DNA of 64,000 nt from Hypoxylon rubiginosum (Eukaryota; Ascomycota; Sordariomycetes; Xylariales; Hypoxylaceae): positions 434,001-498,000 of the forward strand of contig CADCXA010000066.1 in the NCBI GenBank assembly GCA_902806565.1. Direction: 5' to 3'. The notes under the pieces are model-generated. The model had not been told where the DNA came from, ran no database searches, and was given only the letters and a program-made list of their open reading frames with translations. Below, piece by piece: positions 49,049 through 62,058 of this stretch. Position 1 is the first letter of the stretch; each line of letters opens with the position of its first letter. The position numbers and the translations under genes were made by a program.

Positions 49049-49598
49049 CTAAGATTTCCGTTCCGGTTGAGGTTGTGCTTGGGCCTGTTCTCTCACCGAC
49101 TCTTCGCCTAGGACCTTACTCGCCGCCATGAACCTGTTGTTATACCGTTAAGCAATCCTTGTTGCGGACCAAATAGGTGAGAAGATAACAAATCGTGAAA
49201 GAATCCAAACTCACAGTCCGCCGTGCCAGCTTCCCAAGCCCCTCATAGCTTCAGCCTGCACGCTCGTCATGCGCAGCAGGTTTTCTGTGTCGGCGAGGTT
49301 GGCCGAGAGCTGTGCCAGTTGCGAGTGCAGATGTGTCTTTGTTTTCCATCCCGTTAGTAACTAAGTTCGTTTCGCTTCCATCATTACCTCTACTCCTTAT
49401 CTCTCGAACTCATCTCTCCCCCTCTCTCTCAACCCGCTTTTACACAGCCGCCTCCCCGCAGGGTGGTATGGTACGGCATATACAGGATAGCCTAGAACGA
49501 AGGGACTAACTCACCAACTGCCGCGCCTTTACTGCGCCACCCGAACTCGAGCTCTGCGGCGCCATCGAGGGTCGCGTTGTAGAGCCGGAGCCCTGCAT
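49049..49598 (-). CDS. hsk3: DASH complex subunit Hsk3
   Basis: This is the 96-residue kinetochore protein Hsk3 of the DASH/Dam1 ring, which couples kinetochores to spindle microtubules. Exons are 49515..49598 (84 nt), 49215..49336 (122 nt) and 49049..49133 (85 nt), with introns of 178 and 81 nt. All exons are short, so no single frame shows the gene. The protein reads as a coiled-coil helix: KARQLTHLHSQLAQL, SANLADTENLLRMTSVQAEA, then MRGLGSWHGGLFMAASKVLG, followed by a polar, Gln-rich tail. The ADTENLLRMT and FMAASKVLG motifs are diagnostic, from memory, for filamentous Hsk3. Donors are GTGAGT; acceptors are AAAG and ACAG. Confidence 0.88.
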
Positions 49599-51592
49599 GC
49601 TCCGAAATGCGTGAGTTGTGGAGGAGTGGTAGCTTGCCGACTCGATTGCCTTGTAGATGAATGGAAGTGTATATAATATAATCCCTTATCTTCCTCGGTA
49701 TGATTAAAAGGGAGAACTGTGTGACATATTAAGCAGCTGGCTGCTGTTCGTCTAGAGGTTGTGTTTACTTGGGTCGATGAATCTTGTCGGTTTGCCGGTT
49801 TGACTCTTTAGCTTCATGCGACTATCCCGATATAGTTAATAATCTCGAAATCAAAAGCAATACAACCTGAGGTCGCACTCGTAAGTAACGGGATTCGAAG
49901 AAATCGAATTGTTCGCCCCCACCACGTAAATAAACGCGGTGACGCGTAATTTAAGTTCGGCAGGGGGGGAGGTTAGCTACAGCTGAAAATGAAGTGCGGG
50001 GTGGTGGTGCCGACAAGGGCTGGTAGGGCTTGCTATGTATGTATATTCAGAATTGAAATAGGTGGCCCGAGCTCCACTCCACAGCGTTACCGTCTTTGCG
50101 GACCTCGTCGGCGGGAAGCCTCGTTCGGCGCCACCACTGCACATCACCCGCGCAGTACGACAGTAACATTTACCTGGCCCGATTAGCGTCCGTTGTTCAT
50201 CGCCACTAAAGATTCCGCATTCGAGAGATGGCCGATTTCGAGGCAACAATTTAGAGACTTTGAGATTAGGTATCTTTATCTGCCTACCAGGTCCATAGTA
50301 GGTAGGTATGTGCCCAAATAGTTTGCTAAGAAGCTCAGCTCTACATCGAGGCGGTACCCGGGTTGAGTAGTCCATCTATTCTAGTTCAAACGGCGTCCTG
50401 ATAGACAAGTGAGTCGAGGCCGAGGGTATCTGTGATACGATTATAACTACAAATTAATTCTCGTCATGGGTAGCTTCTCGTATTTGCATCGTCGTGAATA
50501 ATCGGTCCTGTTATTAAGCCTTAGCTCCTAAGAGTCGCCTTGATATGACTTTCTCTAATTCTTCACACGACCACCTTGATTGATCTCACCACTTCTCTCT
50601 TCCTCCCGCTTCGGACTACAGTCCAAGGGACAGGCTCCACGACCTCGCTCCCTCACCAGACTCTCTCCTCGTATGCCAGTCTTTTTAACATATTAAAAAA
50701 TCCAGCCAGAAAGCGACAAACAAAACAAGGGAAAGACAAGTCCTCCGCGTGGCGCAAGGTCGTAATACCAACAATAATCCTTCTCCACCTCTAGAGACTC
50801 TTGATGCGCAAATGTCCCACCCATATATCTGGCAAGCGACTGCCATTTCATCATGTGATGGCCATGTCAGTCCAGATCTATGCCGCCAACGATCTTTCTT
50901 CTTTGTCCAATTGTGTGTATTTGACTAGGAATGGGAGCAACCGAGCCACCATGCGCAGTGAAATTAGACAAACGCGCGCCTAAGTACGACGGGAGACATT
51001 ATACACGTCCCCACCATTTCTTCCTAGCTGGTGAGCGAATGATTCGCACGTTCGAAAAGGCTCGTTGACGTTCTCGAAGTTGTTTGAATCGTCGAAGCAA
51101 CTAGCGGCGGACGACGTGGAAGCAAAATAAAGACAAAAGATCGAACCGATGGACAGTAGGTAGCAGAGAGCTTCTCGTGTTTGAGGGTAAGAATATATGC
51201 GTTCCGAGGAAAAGGCGACAAGACCCCGCATCCCAATGCAATATTACCGATGATAAATAGCCACTGCTTCAGCCTTCCAAACAAATGCTTATGTACGTGA
51301 TTTTCCCCTGCCGAGACGAAGATAATTATGTGTACGTCGTGAAGTTGTAATCCAAGCCGATTCCATCTAACCCTTATCGAATGCGCCTTGATCCGAACGA
51401 GACCATCTCAACAATCCTGATGCCGCAATCGTCACGGCCTCCTACCTGCAAAAATTATCGGGCCACAAAACGATTAATTAACCCGACCCAAGATAAAAAA
51501 AAATAAAAAAATGCTCCTTCCCTCGTATTAGTAGCGAGGCGCGTGCGAATCCACCCAATCGACGACTTCTACACTTCCTACATTCGAGATTA
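49599..51592. other. Intergenic, promoter of hsk3
   Basis: About 2 kb between two minus-strand genes. ORFs at 49977-50375 and 50980-51284 (minus) do not look like protein families. The right end is the 3' flank of the mug72-like gene. Confidence 0.6.
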
Positions 51593-54283
51593 TCAGCGGA
51601 CTCCGATGGGAGGTCGAGGGCCGAGACTGCTTTGGCTGCTGTGAGCGGAGGGTTCGGAACCTAGGTTCGTCGATTCACCACTCTCCGCGCTGGCGCTCGC
51701 ACTACCCGTCAGACTTTTTGTTGTCTTCGCGTTTGGTGGTTGGAGAGAGCTCACCCCGACACGTTGTTCAACTTGTTGTGGCGCGACCATATTCCCTTGA
51801 CCGGGAGGATATCGTGGCACTGGTTGGCGCACGCCGTCTGGAGGCGACGGGCGGCCGTTAGGAGAAGGTCCTCCAAATCCGTTGGGCGGCGACGGGCGGC
51901 CGTTGACAGCCCGAATCGAAGGGCTGTATGGGTTCCCTGGCGATTGGCTAGCCCGTCGGGGGTAAGGACCGCTCATCCCGTTCGGGCCACTCTGCAGCTC
52001 GTGCAGATGGGATGCCGTTAGAGAGTTCGCTCTAGATCCCGCTTGCATCTGTCCCCGATCGACATTACCGTAACGGTTAGACGTAAAATTCATCATTGGG
52101 TCATCGAGGATGCTGTCGTGGAGACCGGGAGCCGTGTTTATGATCTGACTAGAACGATTTCTCCCGAATCCTGGTCGCCATCTACCGCCACGGGGACCCA
52201 TGCCTCCTCCAGGACCTTCAGGATTCATTCGCAGCTCGGTCTGACTCGGAGGAGGCTTGCTACGTGTTTTCCTAGACGTGACGCTCATCATATCGAAATT
52301 ATCCGGGTCAATCTTAGGTGCAACGGGACCCGAGTTCGGATCGAAGTAGTCGTCCTCTTCGTCTTCCTCGTCGAACATAGCACCATTCCCGTTACGTACC
52401 GGAGGGGCGCGTCTCCTACCGCCAGCTATCGATGGAGGCGGGGGTGGGCCACCGCGTCGCATTCGCATCTCCTGCTCCTTCAATGCTAACTCGCGCTGTC
52501 GCAACTGGAGTTCTCTTTCGCGAAGAGCAAGATCTGGAGTGTCAGCATTGTACCCGCCGTCGGCGTCCGCAGAATCTTCGTATACGACTAAGTGACTGAA
52601 TTCCCCAAGATCATTCTCGTCAAAAGAGCCGCGCCTCGATGGCTGACGGGATGGGCCATGACCGTTTGGTCCACCGTTCATAGAAGGCCTATAACCATTG
52701 GGAGGGCCGCCGTTCATAGGCGGTGGTCGGCGCATGCCAGGGGGAGGCCCACTGAAATTTGACGAGTTTCTTGGCCTGGGCCTAGGCATAGGCGCACCGT
52801 TGCCATTGGGGTGTCCGTTCATCGGGCGGGGTGGGGGAACCGAGGACATACGAGGCATCGGAGATGCCATAGTCGGCGAGCCAGAGGGTGCCGGCAGTCC
52901 GTTAATCTCCTTAGGTCTGGACTGGTTCACAATATTGAGATTATGGAAGATGGCATACAACGTCTCAATCCGCGGCAGCTTGAGGCCCGAGCTTTGAGCC
53001 AATTTGATCGGCGAGCCCAAAAACGTTTCTACTTCCATCGGTCGTCTCGCGACATAATCTTGCCACATGATGCTCGTGTTGTCCGAAGGCTCACACTGCT
53101 CCTTAATAATGTTGTCCTTGAATTTGGCATCGAGTGTGCAACCATGGGCGGTAGCAAGCTGGATAAGCTCGTCAATCACATCTGAAATTAGCTGTCTAAC
53201 ACCAGTTTTTTCTAGGAGAGCCGCGTGAGAAGGTGTTTCGAATATGACGCTGGCCGGGTGAAAGGCAATCGGACTAATACATTAGTACGCAACCCACTAT
53301 GTTCCCGGAATCATCATCACTTACCCGATAACTCGCTCAAACTGCTGTTGTCGTATGTTGCTAGAAACTTTGCAATCGACACGGCCAGTGCTGAGTGTCA
53401 TTGCTAGGGCCTGAGCCATATCCTCCTGTATGGTCACTGGGATGGTGCCGCTCTTATTTGCTGGACCGACCCAGACCTCAGTTGAACCACTATGCTCAAA
53501 TTCACTCGACCCTAACTGGTTCAGCTCGGCATTCGAAACGAGCGATAAGACGACGTTGGTTGGAAATCTTTCTTCGAGAGCAGCTTCGACCCCTAAAGTA
53601 TGCGTTGTATTTACGAGAATACAGGTATGCTGAGGAGTGACAACAGCGTCGATCACCGATGCGAGGTCGTAAACGTCTGGGAGAGCTTTAATGCAAAGGA
53701 TGACATAGTCGAAAGCACCTTCTTTGTTCTGCGCAGCATCTTCCGGCGTTCGAACAACTAGAAAGCAACCTGTCAGCCTAAGAGTCGATACATAGGGGGC
53801 AATGGCGGACAGGATACATACCACGTCGAGGCTTAAACCGCTCGTTGCCAAACGACGCCGACTTAAAAGATATGCCGTATTGGTAGACACTCTCGAAGCC
53901 CGACTTCCAAACGAGCGTTACGTCGCAGGCATTGGTAGCCTGAAGCCTCCAGGACAAGAAGGCAGAGACGGCATTTCCACCCACTGCACACACTTTCATT
54001 AGCTCACTGTCACTCATAGCGAAACTCTCGGCGGCTTCGATGCATGTGCTAACGCGCGCCGTGCCCTTAAAGCCGAGTGAGGAAAACGAGTGTGGTAATC
54101 GAAACGAGGGACAGGCAATGACAAAAAGAGCGAGAGGTATCCTGTATTTTCCAACGACGGCCGCACTAAGAGAAACAGGTATTGTTCAAGGGATGATTTG
54201 AGATCACTTCCGGAAATGCAGGTGACAGAATTGGAAATGGACGAACCTGAGAGGATCTTCAGACGCGGCGCTACTGGTGCCAT
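51593..54283 (-). CDS. Mug72-like ketopantoate-reductase-fold protein with disordered tail
   Basis: This encodes 770 residues. Exons are 54247..54283, 53822..53983, 53325..53757 and 51593..53273. The N-terminal ~330 residues form an ApbA/PanE (ketopantoate reductase) type Rossmann domain: the short first exon reads KILS, followed by VGGNAVSAFLSWRL, then DVTLVWKSGF, FDYVILCIKALPDV, and after intron 3 GPIAFHPASVIFETPSHAAL. The usual GxGxxG loop is altered to GGNAVS. After about residue 330 the chain is Pro/Gly/Asn-rich with many PNG, RPSPP and MRRPPP repeats, a coiled-coil-like ALRERELQLRQREL segment and an acidic EDEEDDYFD patch. This layout matches the fungal Mug72 group as I remember it. Enzyme activity is not certain. 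The long tail suggests a scaffold or phase-separating role, which is inference. Confidence 0.82.
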
Positions 54284-55573
54284 GATGGAGACCCGACGAG
54301 GACTAGCGGATTAGATTACCCTTCGAATTTCCTGTGTCTCTGTGTCTGTGTATCGTGCGGGCGTACTCACGACGGCGTCGGAATGAGCTAATGTAGCCCT
54401 GTACCACGGCCACGAACCCACAGCACGGCGTAGGTACGACGGCTCTCAATAGCTTGTCTCACGTCCCTGAAAACCGACTTCTTTTTTCTTTTTCTTTCGA
54501 TTCACGATACTTTCGCGCCTGTATAGCTTTTCCCTTTCCGTAACCAGCTGAGGAATTGGCGGCGGGTAAAGGATGTATTGGTGCAGATCGGGCTGTCGTT
54601 TTGGCTACTCACAGGCCCATTCGCGGCGGCCGCTAGAAAGGCACAACGGTTTGATAGCGTCTAATTTAACCCTAGTCGCTTTACGCAGCTGGCTTGAAGG
54701 ATTGCCGTATGTATTTCCAGAGATCCCGATTTACAACGAGGGAATGCCAAAAAGCCAGATACTGGAAATGGTAACGAGCGTAACAGCCTGGAAACAGGTC
54801 GTGCGGGTTCAAGACAGGACACGTACAAGTGAGGAGCGGGTCGGAGACGGACGGTCAAACGTGGGACTAGTCGGGGGAGAGATTATGGAGGTTTAATTCT
54901 CGAAGTCATCAAAAGAAGGATGGAAAAAAATTAACGAACGTACGCGACAGCTCTAGCGGACCCTGTGGAGAGTTGTGTTGGTCGAACGACGGTTGGACGA
55001 ACGGCGGATGGCGGTGCGAGGGCGTGTCGAGCGAGAAGAGTCAGATAGCGTAGACGAGGTGGTGGGAGACTAGAAAAGCAGGGCAGAGACGGGTGGAAGA
55101 GACCGAAGACCAGTCAGACGCCAAAGAGCTGCCTAGTCCTTGGGCAGTAGACTAGTACGGGCTGGTACTGCGTAGAACGGCGCGGGAGGGGAGTAGCCCA
55201 ACCCTGGAAGTATTGGTAGCGTCGATTTTGGGGGGGCGATGTTCAAAACTGGGCTCGGCCAGCTACCTAGAACGCTGCTATGCGTGTAAGTACCATCCAT
55301 GACTGGGGACGACTGGGGGGGCTGCTTGGACCGGGATTGTCAAGGGATGTGGGTTGTTGACAGTGGCGTTACGTATGTATGTGCAGGTAAGTAGAGACAA
55401 GGAGACAAGGTAGGAAAAGGGTACAATAGCGTAAGCAAGCAGTTAAGATCACGGAAACAGTCGGTCGGTGTTCGACCCTCCAACGCTTTTCCAAGAAGAG
55501 CACGAGGACTTTACCCACCTAGAGGAGTACAGAATAAGAAGTCTGACAGTCTGACAGGTAGACGGGTCCGACA

Positions 55574-55589
55574 AGCTCGAGCTCGAGCT
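55574..55589. repeat. 16-bp palindrome AGCTCGAG-type
   Basis: The 16-bp sequence AGCTCGAGCTCGAGCT is its own reverse complement and is followed by a related CTCTAGCTCTAG stretch. Confidence 0.9.
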
Positions 55590-58500
55590 CTAGCTCTAGG
55601 CCAATACCGATGATGCTTAAACGTCGAGAAGAATTCCAACGAAGAAATAGAAATTTAGAAGAGCTGACACGTCTGAACTAAATTAGACGAACGAATCTGT
55701 AACAGTAAATTCGATCCCTTTCTTTTTGCTTTCGCGACGGGCCTTTTGGGAGCCTGAGGAAAACATGTCATCCCAAGGTGGAAACATTGAAAAAAAAGGT
55801 ACGAAAAAGTCAAATGGAGGCCGGCGCGGAAAAGCGAACGCCTGGATTGGAGCGGACTTTGCTTCGGGCTTCCGGGCTGTTAGTATTGTGCCTTAGGTAC
55901 AGCATGTATAGCGTGTATAGGCATGTATAGCATGTACCTACCTGTATATATTTAAAACGACTAATCATAAGTCGTACAAAGTACATAGCACACTGTATAG
56001 GGCAGTTCCTCCCTGCCATGCATCGGTGTGTGCAACGTCCAATACATCTAATACGTTAGTTATGTAGCACACGCCTTCCATCATTCCATCTCCTCTCGAA
56101 GACTCACCTTCTTGCCGACAATTTAAAATCTTGGACGGCTGAGTTGTCTTTAGGGTGTATGAGTCAGCATGTTAAATTTTTCGTTATGTTGTAGAGAGAC
56201 ATAAGGCGAGAAAACCGCAGACAACATGTCGTGTTGAAAATATCGACAAGTAGCTGCCTAGTAGAGGAGTCGGAGATTATTTTTATGCATGTATTGAATT
56301 ATACCGCAGTACCGTCAGACTCTACTATTACTATGTATGTGTACAATCTGACGGTACAGTACAATTCCATTCGATCAGCACCTGCACCTGGGCATTGTCG
56401 ACAAATCGAGGTCGGGACTCCACTGATTGCTGCATTTGCCGAGGATAGGCATATCAAGTATGCGAAAAAGGAGCCAGGGCTTGCCAGGGGCAATGTGATC
56501 GCTGCGCGTTCCGTCATTCTAGAATGAGGATGTGCCAGATTCTGACGTGGATAGACAGTTGTTAGTCTATCTACCGGCCGGTACCTCGAACAATATCGAA
56601 CGTTGTTGGTATGTGCGGCACAGATCAATTACTTGGGACGACGAGGCTGTGCAGGCTCTTAGCGTCGCGGTCTAGCCTAGACTGCCTGGCTGCTTGGGAG
56701 GTACATATGGTACCCATACTGTACGAATTGTACATACATACATACGAAGGGACACCAGCTAAGGCGAGGCCGTGTCCGATCTCCTATTCACTGCAGATGG
56801 GTTTGCCAGGCGAACCTTCGTATTCTGTCAAGATGGCAGGTATATCGACACGCCCGCCGATGTGGTATTCATGCACATGGGTGCATTACTCACGAACTGG
56901 GCTGAACATGCAGACATGTTGGCCTGGTAGGTAACCTCGAGTGAGGAGGTAGGCAGGTATGCACTTCAGATGCGACTCTATTTCCACGCGACTAATTTGA
57001 CATAAAAGACAGTCAGGACATAAATATAGATGATGATATGACGGTGCCCGACTCATTATCAAATCAACTTCAAACGGGATGCTTTTTCAAAGCCCCGCAT
57101 CAATCTTTGTTCACTATTTCAAGTGTGGAAGGGCGTAGTAAAGGATCGGGAACAGCACGACAGGACGACAAGACGGGTTCATCCGAATTGCAATGGCTTC
57201 GTCGTACATGCAATTGACAATCCCTGCTCCTCGATCAATCTCACCATTGCAATCTCGATAAACTCCCACTGCTTACCAACCATAAGAGACATACATGTAC
57301 ATAATTGGCTCTTTTTTGAAGAGTAAGATTTTCAATTTGCATAACCTAGGCCTGTCTTTCATAGAGAGCAACAGCTTTAGAGTCTTTCCGAATTCAGAGC
57401 CAAGTTACTAAGCTGCTAAGTCGATGAGAAGATTTACGTTACAATGGGTAATGCCTAAGCAGCCCGAAGTATCCTGCGGGTTGGGACCATCCACCATCGT
57501 ACCCACGAACGAAACGCGTCCTCTATGGGATAAATTACTTGCATGCTGCTAAATAAATAAAAGCAGGGAGGTATTCCTTTGAAGGCTTGAGAGGCGCCAT
57601 TCGCGGTCATGCAGGGGTTAGCAAACTTGAAAAAACTTGAAAACGGAGATTAAAGCACGGAATCACTTCTCTAATCGATATTCAGCCTCGAACTTGAGGA
57701 GGACTTAAGAATACCTACTCATTCTTATCCAGTTAATAGTAGGCATCCACAAGACTATTCTTAAAATCTATCCCTACCGTCCAATCTCTAACTTTCAGAC
57801 TCTTTGGCGTCTAAGCAGCTAAGATGTAAGTTAACATACAGTTTATACGCGTATGTATATATACATGTCTACATGATGTAGGTATATATCAGCTAGTTTA
57901 ATAGTGACGCCCTGATCATCTTCCTTCATCTAGAAAAGAGTCTCGTCTTAACCCCATTTAAGGCTAAGGTATCTTGGAATATTTTCCACTAGATTGAAAA
58001 CGGTTGAGGCTGTCCCAGGCGCCAGTAGACCATTAAAGTTTCCCCCTGACCGTTGAAATGGATCCCGCTCAGCCATTCGGTAGACTAGCGGCAATGACGT
58101 ATTCGTTTAAATTTGTTACTGACATTGCCAGAAACCTCACAAGATTGGGGATAGCAAAGTGATTGTCTTCGCCATCTAATATTATAATTTATATTTTTTC
58201 GTGTCGGTTATGCATTGCATGCCTAACCCTAAGGAATTCTGTGTATCTGTGTGTTTCTGCGTGGATTGTGTATCTTCTTAAATCTCGATGTCGATTTTCG
58301 TGAAGTACAAGACTACTGCACACTTATTTATTATTAGACGCATTAGATGCTTGCCTTGCTTCTAGGATCCACCACAGCTTCGGGTCTTGCTAAGACCAAA
58401 AAGAAAGGAGGAACCCTTGGCATGATACACTTACAGCAGCAGAGCAGTCAGTAACTTAAGTCAGGTACATGTAAGTATTAGACCTCCACGAGACAAGCGA

Positions 58501-60821
58501 AAATCGCAGACCACAAGCTATTTTACCTTAGCCAAGCCACCAATTCATTGGTTTCATACAAAGCTCCCTGCCAATCCAGTATCATACAATAAATTCATCA
58601 ACTCAAAACTTTGTGGGTAAGCACGGAGAGAAGGAAAACTCGATATACTATCAGGTATACGTTCAAATGTTACCAATTCCTCCGCGGCCTACTACTGGAA
58701 ACCAGCCTCGGTGCCACCTAGCCACGCTGCCACGTCGTTAAGCAAGGGGTCCGTCCTAGCCAGTCTAGATTCTCGATTTTCACAATACCATTTTAAGATT
58801 GACCATCTTTTACGGCTTTTCAGCACGCTGGCAGGCTGGCAAAGCTCGGTAGGACTCCGACTGTTACACAGCATCCAAGCGTTCGGCGTCTCTTATTCAC
58901 GGATTTCAATTGACCAATTCGACGTCGTCTCTTCTCTCTAGGCTCCCTCGGGCCGTCTCTGACAGACGGGAAACTCGATCGAAGAAACCGATGATAATAA
59001 TACTTTGACCGCTGTCAATAGTCGACAGTTTTATCTTCCCCAGATAGGATCAACTAGCCCAGCCAATACAACGCACGGGAGAAATACTCCGCGCCAATAA
59101 TATTGCCATAAACCCCAATCGCAAGATCTGGTAAATTTTAAGGAACCTAACGAAAGACAGGGGCTATTAAACCCTCAGGAACCTCCACAATCTTATGTCG
59201 CGGCTCGGCCCCAAACCCAGAAATGCCACCGCTCATCGATTTGCCTTCTGTAATAGGTAGATGAGCTGCTTTTGGGGTGGTAGAACGAGATGCACCTTCA
59301 TTGCTACCCCCGGCTCTCCGAGCAAGCGTTATCCACTTTCCAGAGATCAACGCGTCGCTACGTATATCGTTCAGATAGTTCAAGTTTTACCGATTCATCA
59401 TGAGGCTACACTTGTCCGCTAGTCTTGCCAGAGCCTCAAGCACTATGCTCGATAATCGTCTCACACGATCCGGAGGCCAAGTAATTCTACACATCTATCA
59501 GCCAGTTTTCCATACCTCTCACTTTTAATCTCCCAAGCCGCCCACCGCAGGCAGAGAAACCAAGCATCTACGCTCGGAACCTCATGTAGCCGCTCGTAGC
59601 TTGTCCGGCCTGACAGACATGGGTTTGCGTTCCCCGACTCGAACCCCCGTTTTGTTCACATCGTCTTTTCTACATAGTAAAGCGCAAGGGAGCCAGCAAC
59701 CATCAACCAGCAACCCGTCATCTAGACAAATATCTCACGTGGATGCCTCCCAACCAATCCATCAGCATTTGCCTCTCGGACCTTGGCAGCTTTGCAAATT
59801 ACAGATACGTCGTGCCTCGAGGGAACCGTAACGTTGGTTCAGGGCAGAACTCGGATCGCTTCCATGTGCCAAGACCCAGCTATCGTGGCAATTGGCAGGA
59901 GACGTGGAAATCCGACTGCATCTGCAGGGATCGTAAAACCTGCTTTTGTAGGCTGGGGTTTTCCAGCCTTATCCAAAGAAGTTTGGGTCCCATCAGATCG
60001 ACAATTTTGCAGGGCTTTAGTTTTTTTTCCATCTATAGCGGGTTCTTAGTTACATACTATTTAGTAGAAATCGGGAACGGTCAGTCGGTCTCGACAACTA
60101 TCCGCCACCATAATAAGTATCGCCCCTCTATTAAAAGAATAAAAGAAAACACCGAGCTTTAACCACCACAGCCTCCTTCGGATACAGCTAAGGTACCTAG
60201 GTAACTATCACGACAACTACATTCACTCTCAACACAACCCAGAATTCGCCAGATACTACATACTATTCCGACATCTTAGAATCTAGAGAAGGATGTACCC
60301 ATGACCATTGACCGGTTCGTGTTCGGATTCAGATTACGGACTCGAGATCCGAAGTGGCAAGTCCGGAAACCCTGCCCACACATGCGAGTATCCGCCGCAC
60401 CTCTTCAGCAACGCCCCGAGTCGCCCGCCCAATCAGCTCCTCTAGCTTGTGTTGACACAGCCAAATCCTAATCGTCACAGGTGAGTTTTTTCCAGCAGTA
60501 ATAACAGAATATCGTGTATCTAGGTACGAACGCGTGTGGCGCGAAGACTCGAGCGGGAGGGCATCGATGCGACCCCTTATACTTACTTGGCTGGGGCTGC
60601 CTGTCACTCGGTCCTCTTCCTGGCCTGCCGCCTGCCGCTGCCGCGTAAATAGGAGAGTAGGCCGGCAGGATGCTACTCGCGGCCGCCCAATGAGACGGCT
60701 TACATGCCCGTCTGTCTACCGTCTCGGCTTGATAGGCGTCTGCGTCTACCACACAGTAGCCGTTGTAGGGGGCTGATCTACTACCCGCTGCATGATGCGT
60801 GTTTCATTACCGTTACCTGTA

Positions 60822-60840
60822 AGATGGCTGTCAGCCATCT
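60822..60840. repeat. 9-bp hairpin with one-base loop
   Basis: AGATGGCTG, one T, then CAGCCATCT: a perfect inverted repeat within the gene-free region. Confidence 0.9.
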
Positions 60841-62058
60841 GCGTAGAAACCTCAGGGGCTTACATTGCTCGGTGTGGTGAGAAACCTGCTTGTCAGGCAC
60901 GAAGCCCCTATTCGTAGGCCAGGAATGCCTAGGAGCTATAGCACAGCATTACGCAACAAGTCCGTCTTAACTGTATATGTTATGAAATTAGGTAAGAATC
61001 ACAATAGACTTTCCAGTGGCGTATAGGGGTATTTCAGGGGTATTCATCGTAAACTGTCCATTGCTAGAGCCTGGTTGAGGTAATTACCACCTAGGTCTAT
61101 CAATCTAAGTCTTTCCTAGATAATGTGTACAATCCAATGAATTCAATAACAGTAATTTGCCTTATCTTTCTGTTGATCTGGGTTATTAGCCACGTAAGCG
61201 ACTTCGAATCATGATGCTACAGCCAGGGGCAATTTCAGTTGACGGCGTTACAGCGCTCTTATCGAGATTACTTCGATCATTCTGGACTTTACTCCCAAAA
61301 TCAATGAACCCGGCCGTCAATACCGCATTCGAATATTATAAATTAGACTGGAATTCTACTTGTTTATATGTTCTAATCAGATGCCTCTAAAAGTCTATCT
61401 ATGTTCATCATAGTCCCTTTTCATGGCCATATCTATTTAGAGCCTTGAGTTAATCAGTGGTTAACCGATGGAGGGGACCCAGTAGCGCTCCGCAACGGAG
61501 AGGTAAGTGTGGGCATTCGGTAGTTTTAACATGAACAGGCAGACGACATTGACTCTGTTGCATATGCTCTATGATGTGTACAAAATCTCGACAGCAATGC
61601 TTGCCTAAGAAAGGGTGCATAGTAATATGACACAAGGGGGTCTTTCAGGTGTCGATGAGGTATACCTCCTCTTGGCTGTTTCTGCTCGTCAATTCAACAT
61701 TATTTCCCCGGGCAGCTCCCAGGTGCTTAGGAAATCCAACTAGGAGCTATGCCACGAATGAGTTGAAAGACATCCAACAATATACCCACATAGGAAAACT
61801 GATACCTTCAGACCTTACATAACTTAAGCACCATTTTTATTCACATTTAAAGCGAGAGGATGAGACCATAGATAAAAAGGTATAAGGAATAAACATTCTT
61901 AGTTGCCCCTATTCCATAACTGCTACAGTGGGTATCATACTCGCATGGCTGTCCAAGTCTTAGGTAATAACCATTCCATTCACCAACCAACCTATCTCCC
62001 GGCCCGACCCATCGAACTCTCCACCCCTAATTCAAACTAATGCCCCTGGCCCAGCACC

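Larger units (their letters stand above)
54284..62058. other. Large gene-free region (about 7.8 kb)
   Basis: No supportable gene is seen on either strand. Left of about 55700 the sequence is purine-rich and probably holds the promoter and long 5' leader of the mug72-like gene. Two palindromes (near 55574 and 60822) are listed separately. Fragments at 59147-59389 (minus), 59743-60162 (plus) and 60468-60752 (minus) are open but unrecognised and frame-broken. AT content is high in 56100-58700. A regulatory, heterochromatic or lncRNA role cannot be judged from sequence alone. Confidence 0.55.

Noticed and set aside
59620..59655. tRNA-like B box (GTTCGAGTC on the minus strand)
   Set aside because: The flanking bases do not pair to form a T stem and no A box or acceptor stem was found.
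59147..60752. Short ORFs in the large empty region
   Set aside because: They lack start context, splice continuity and recognisable motifs; kept only as part of the gene-free tract.
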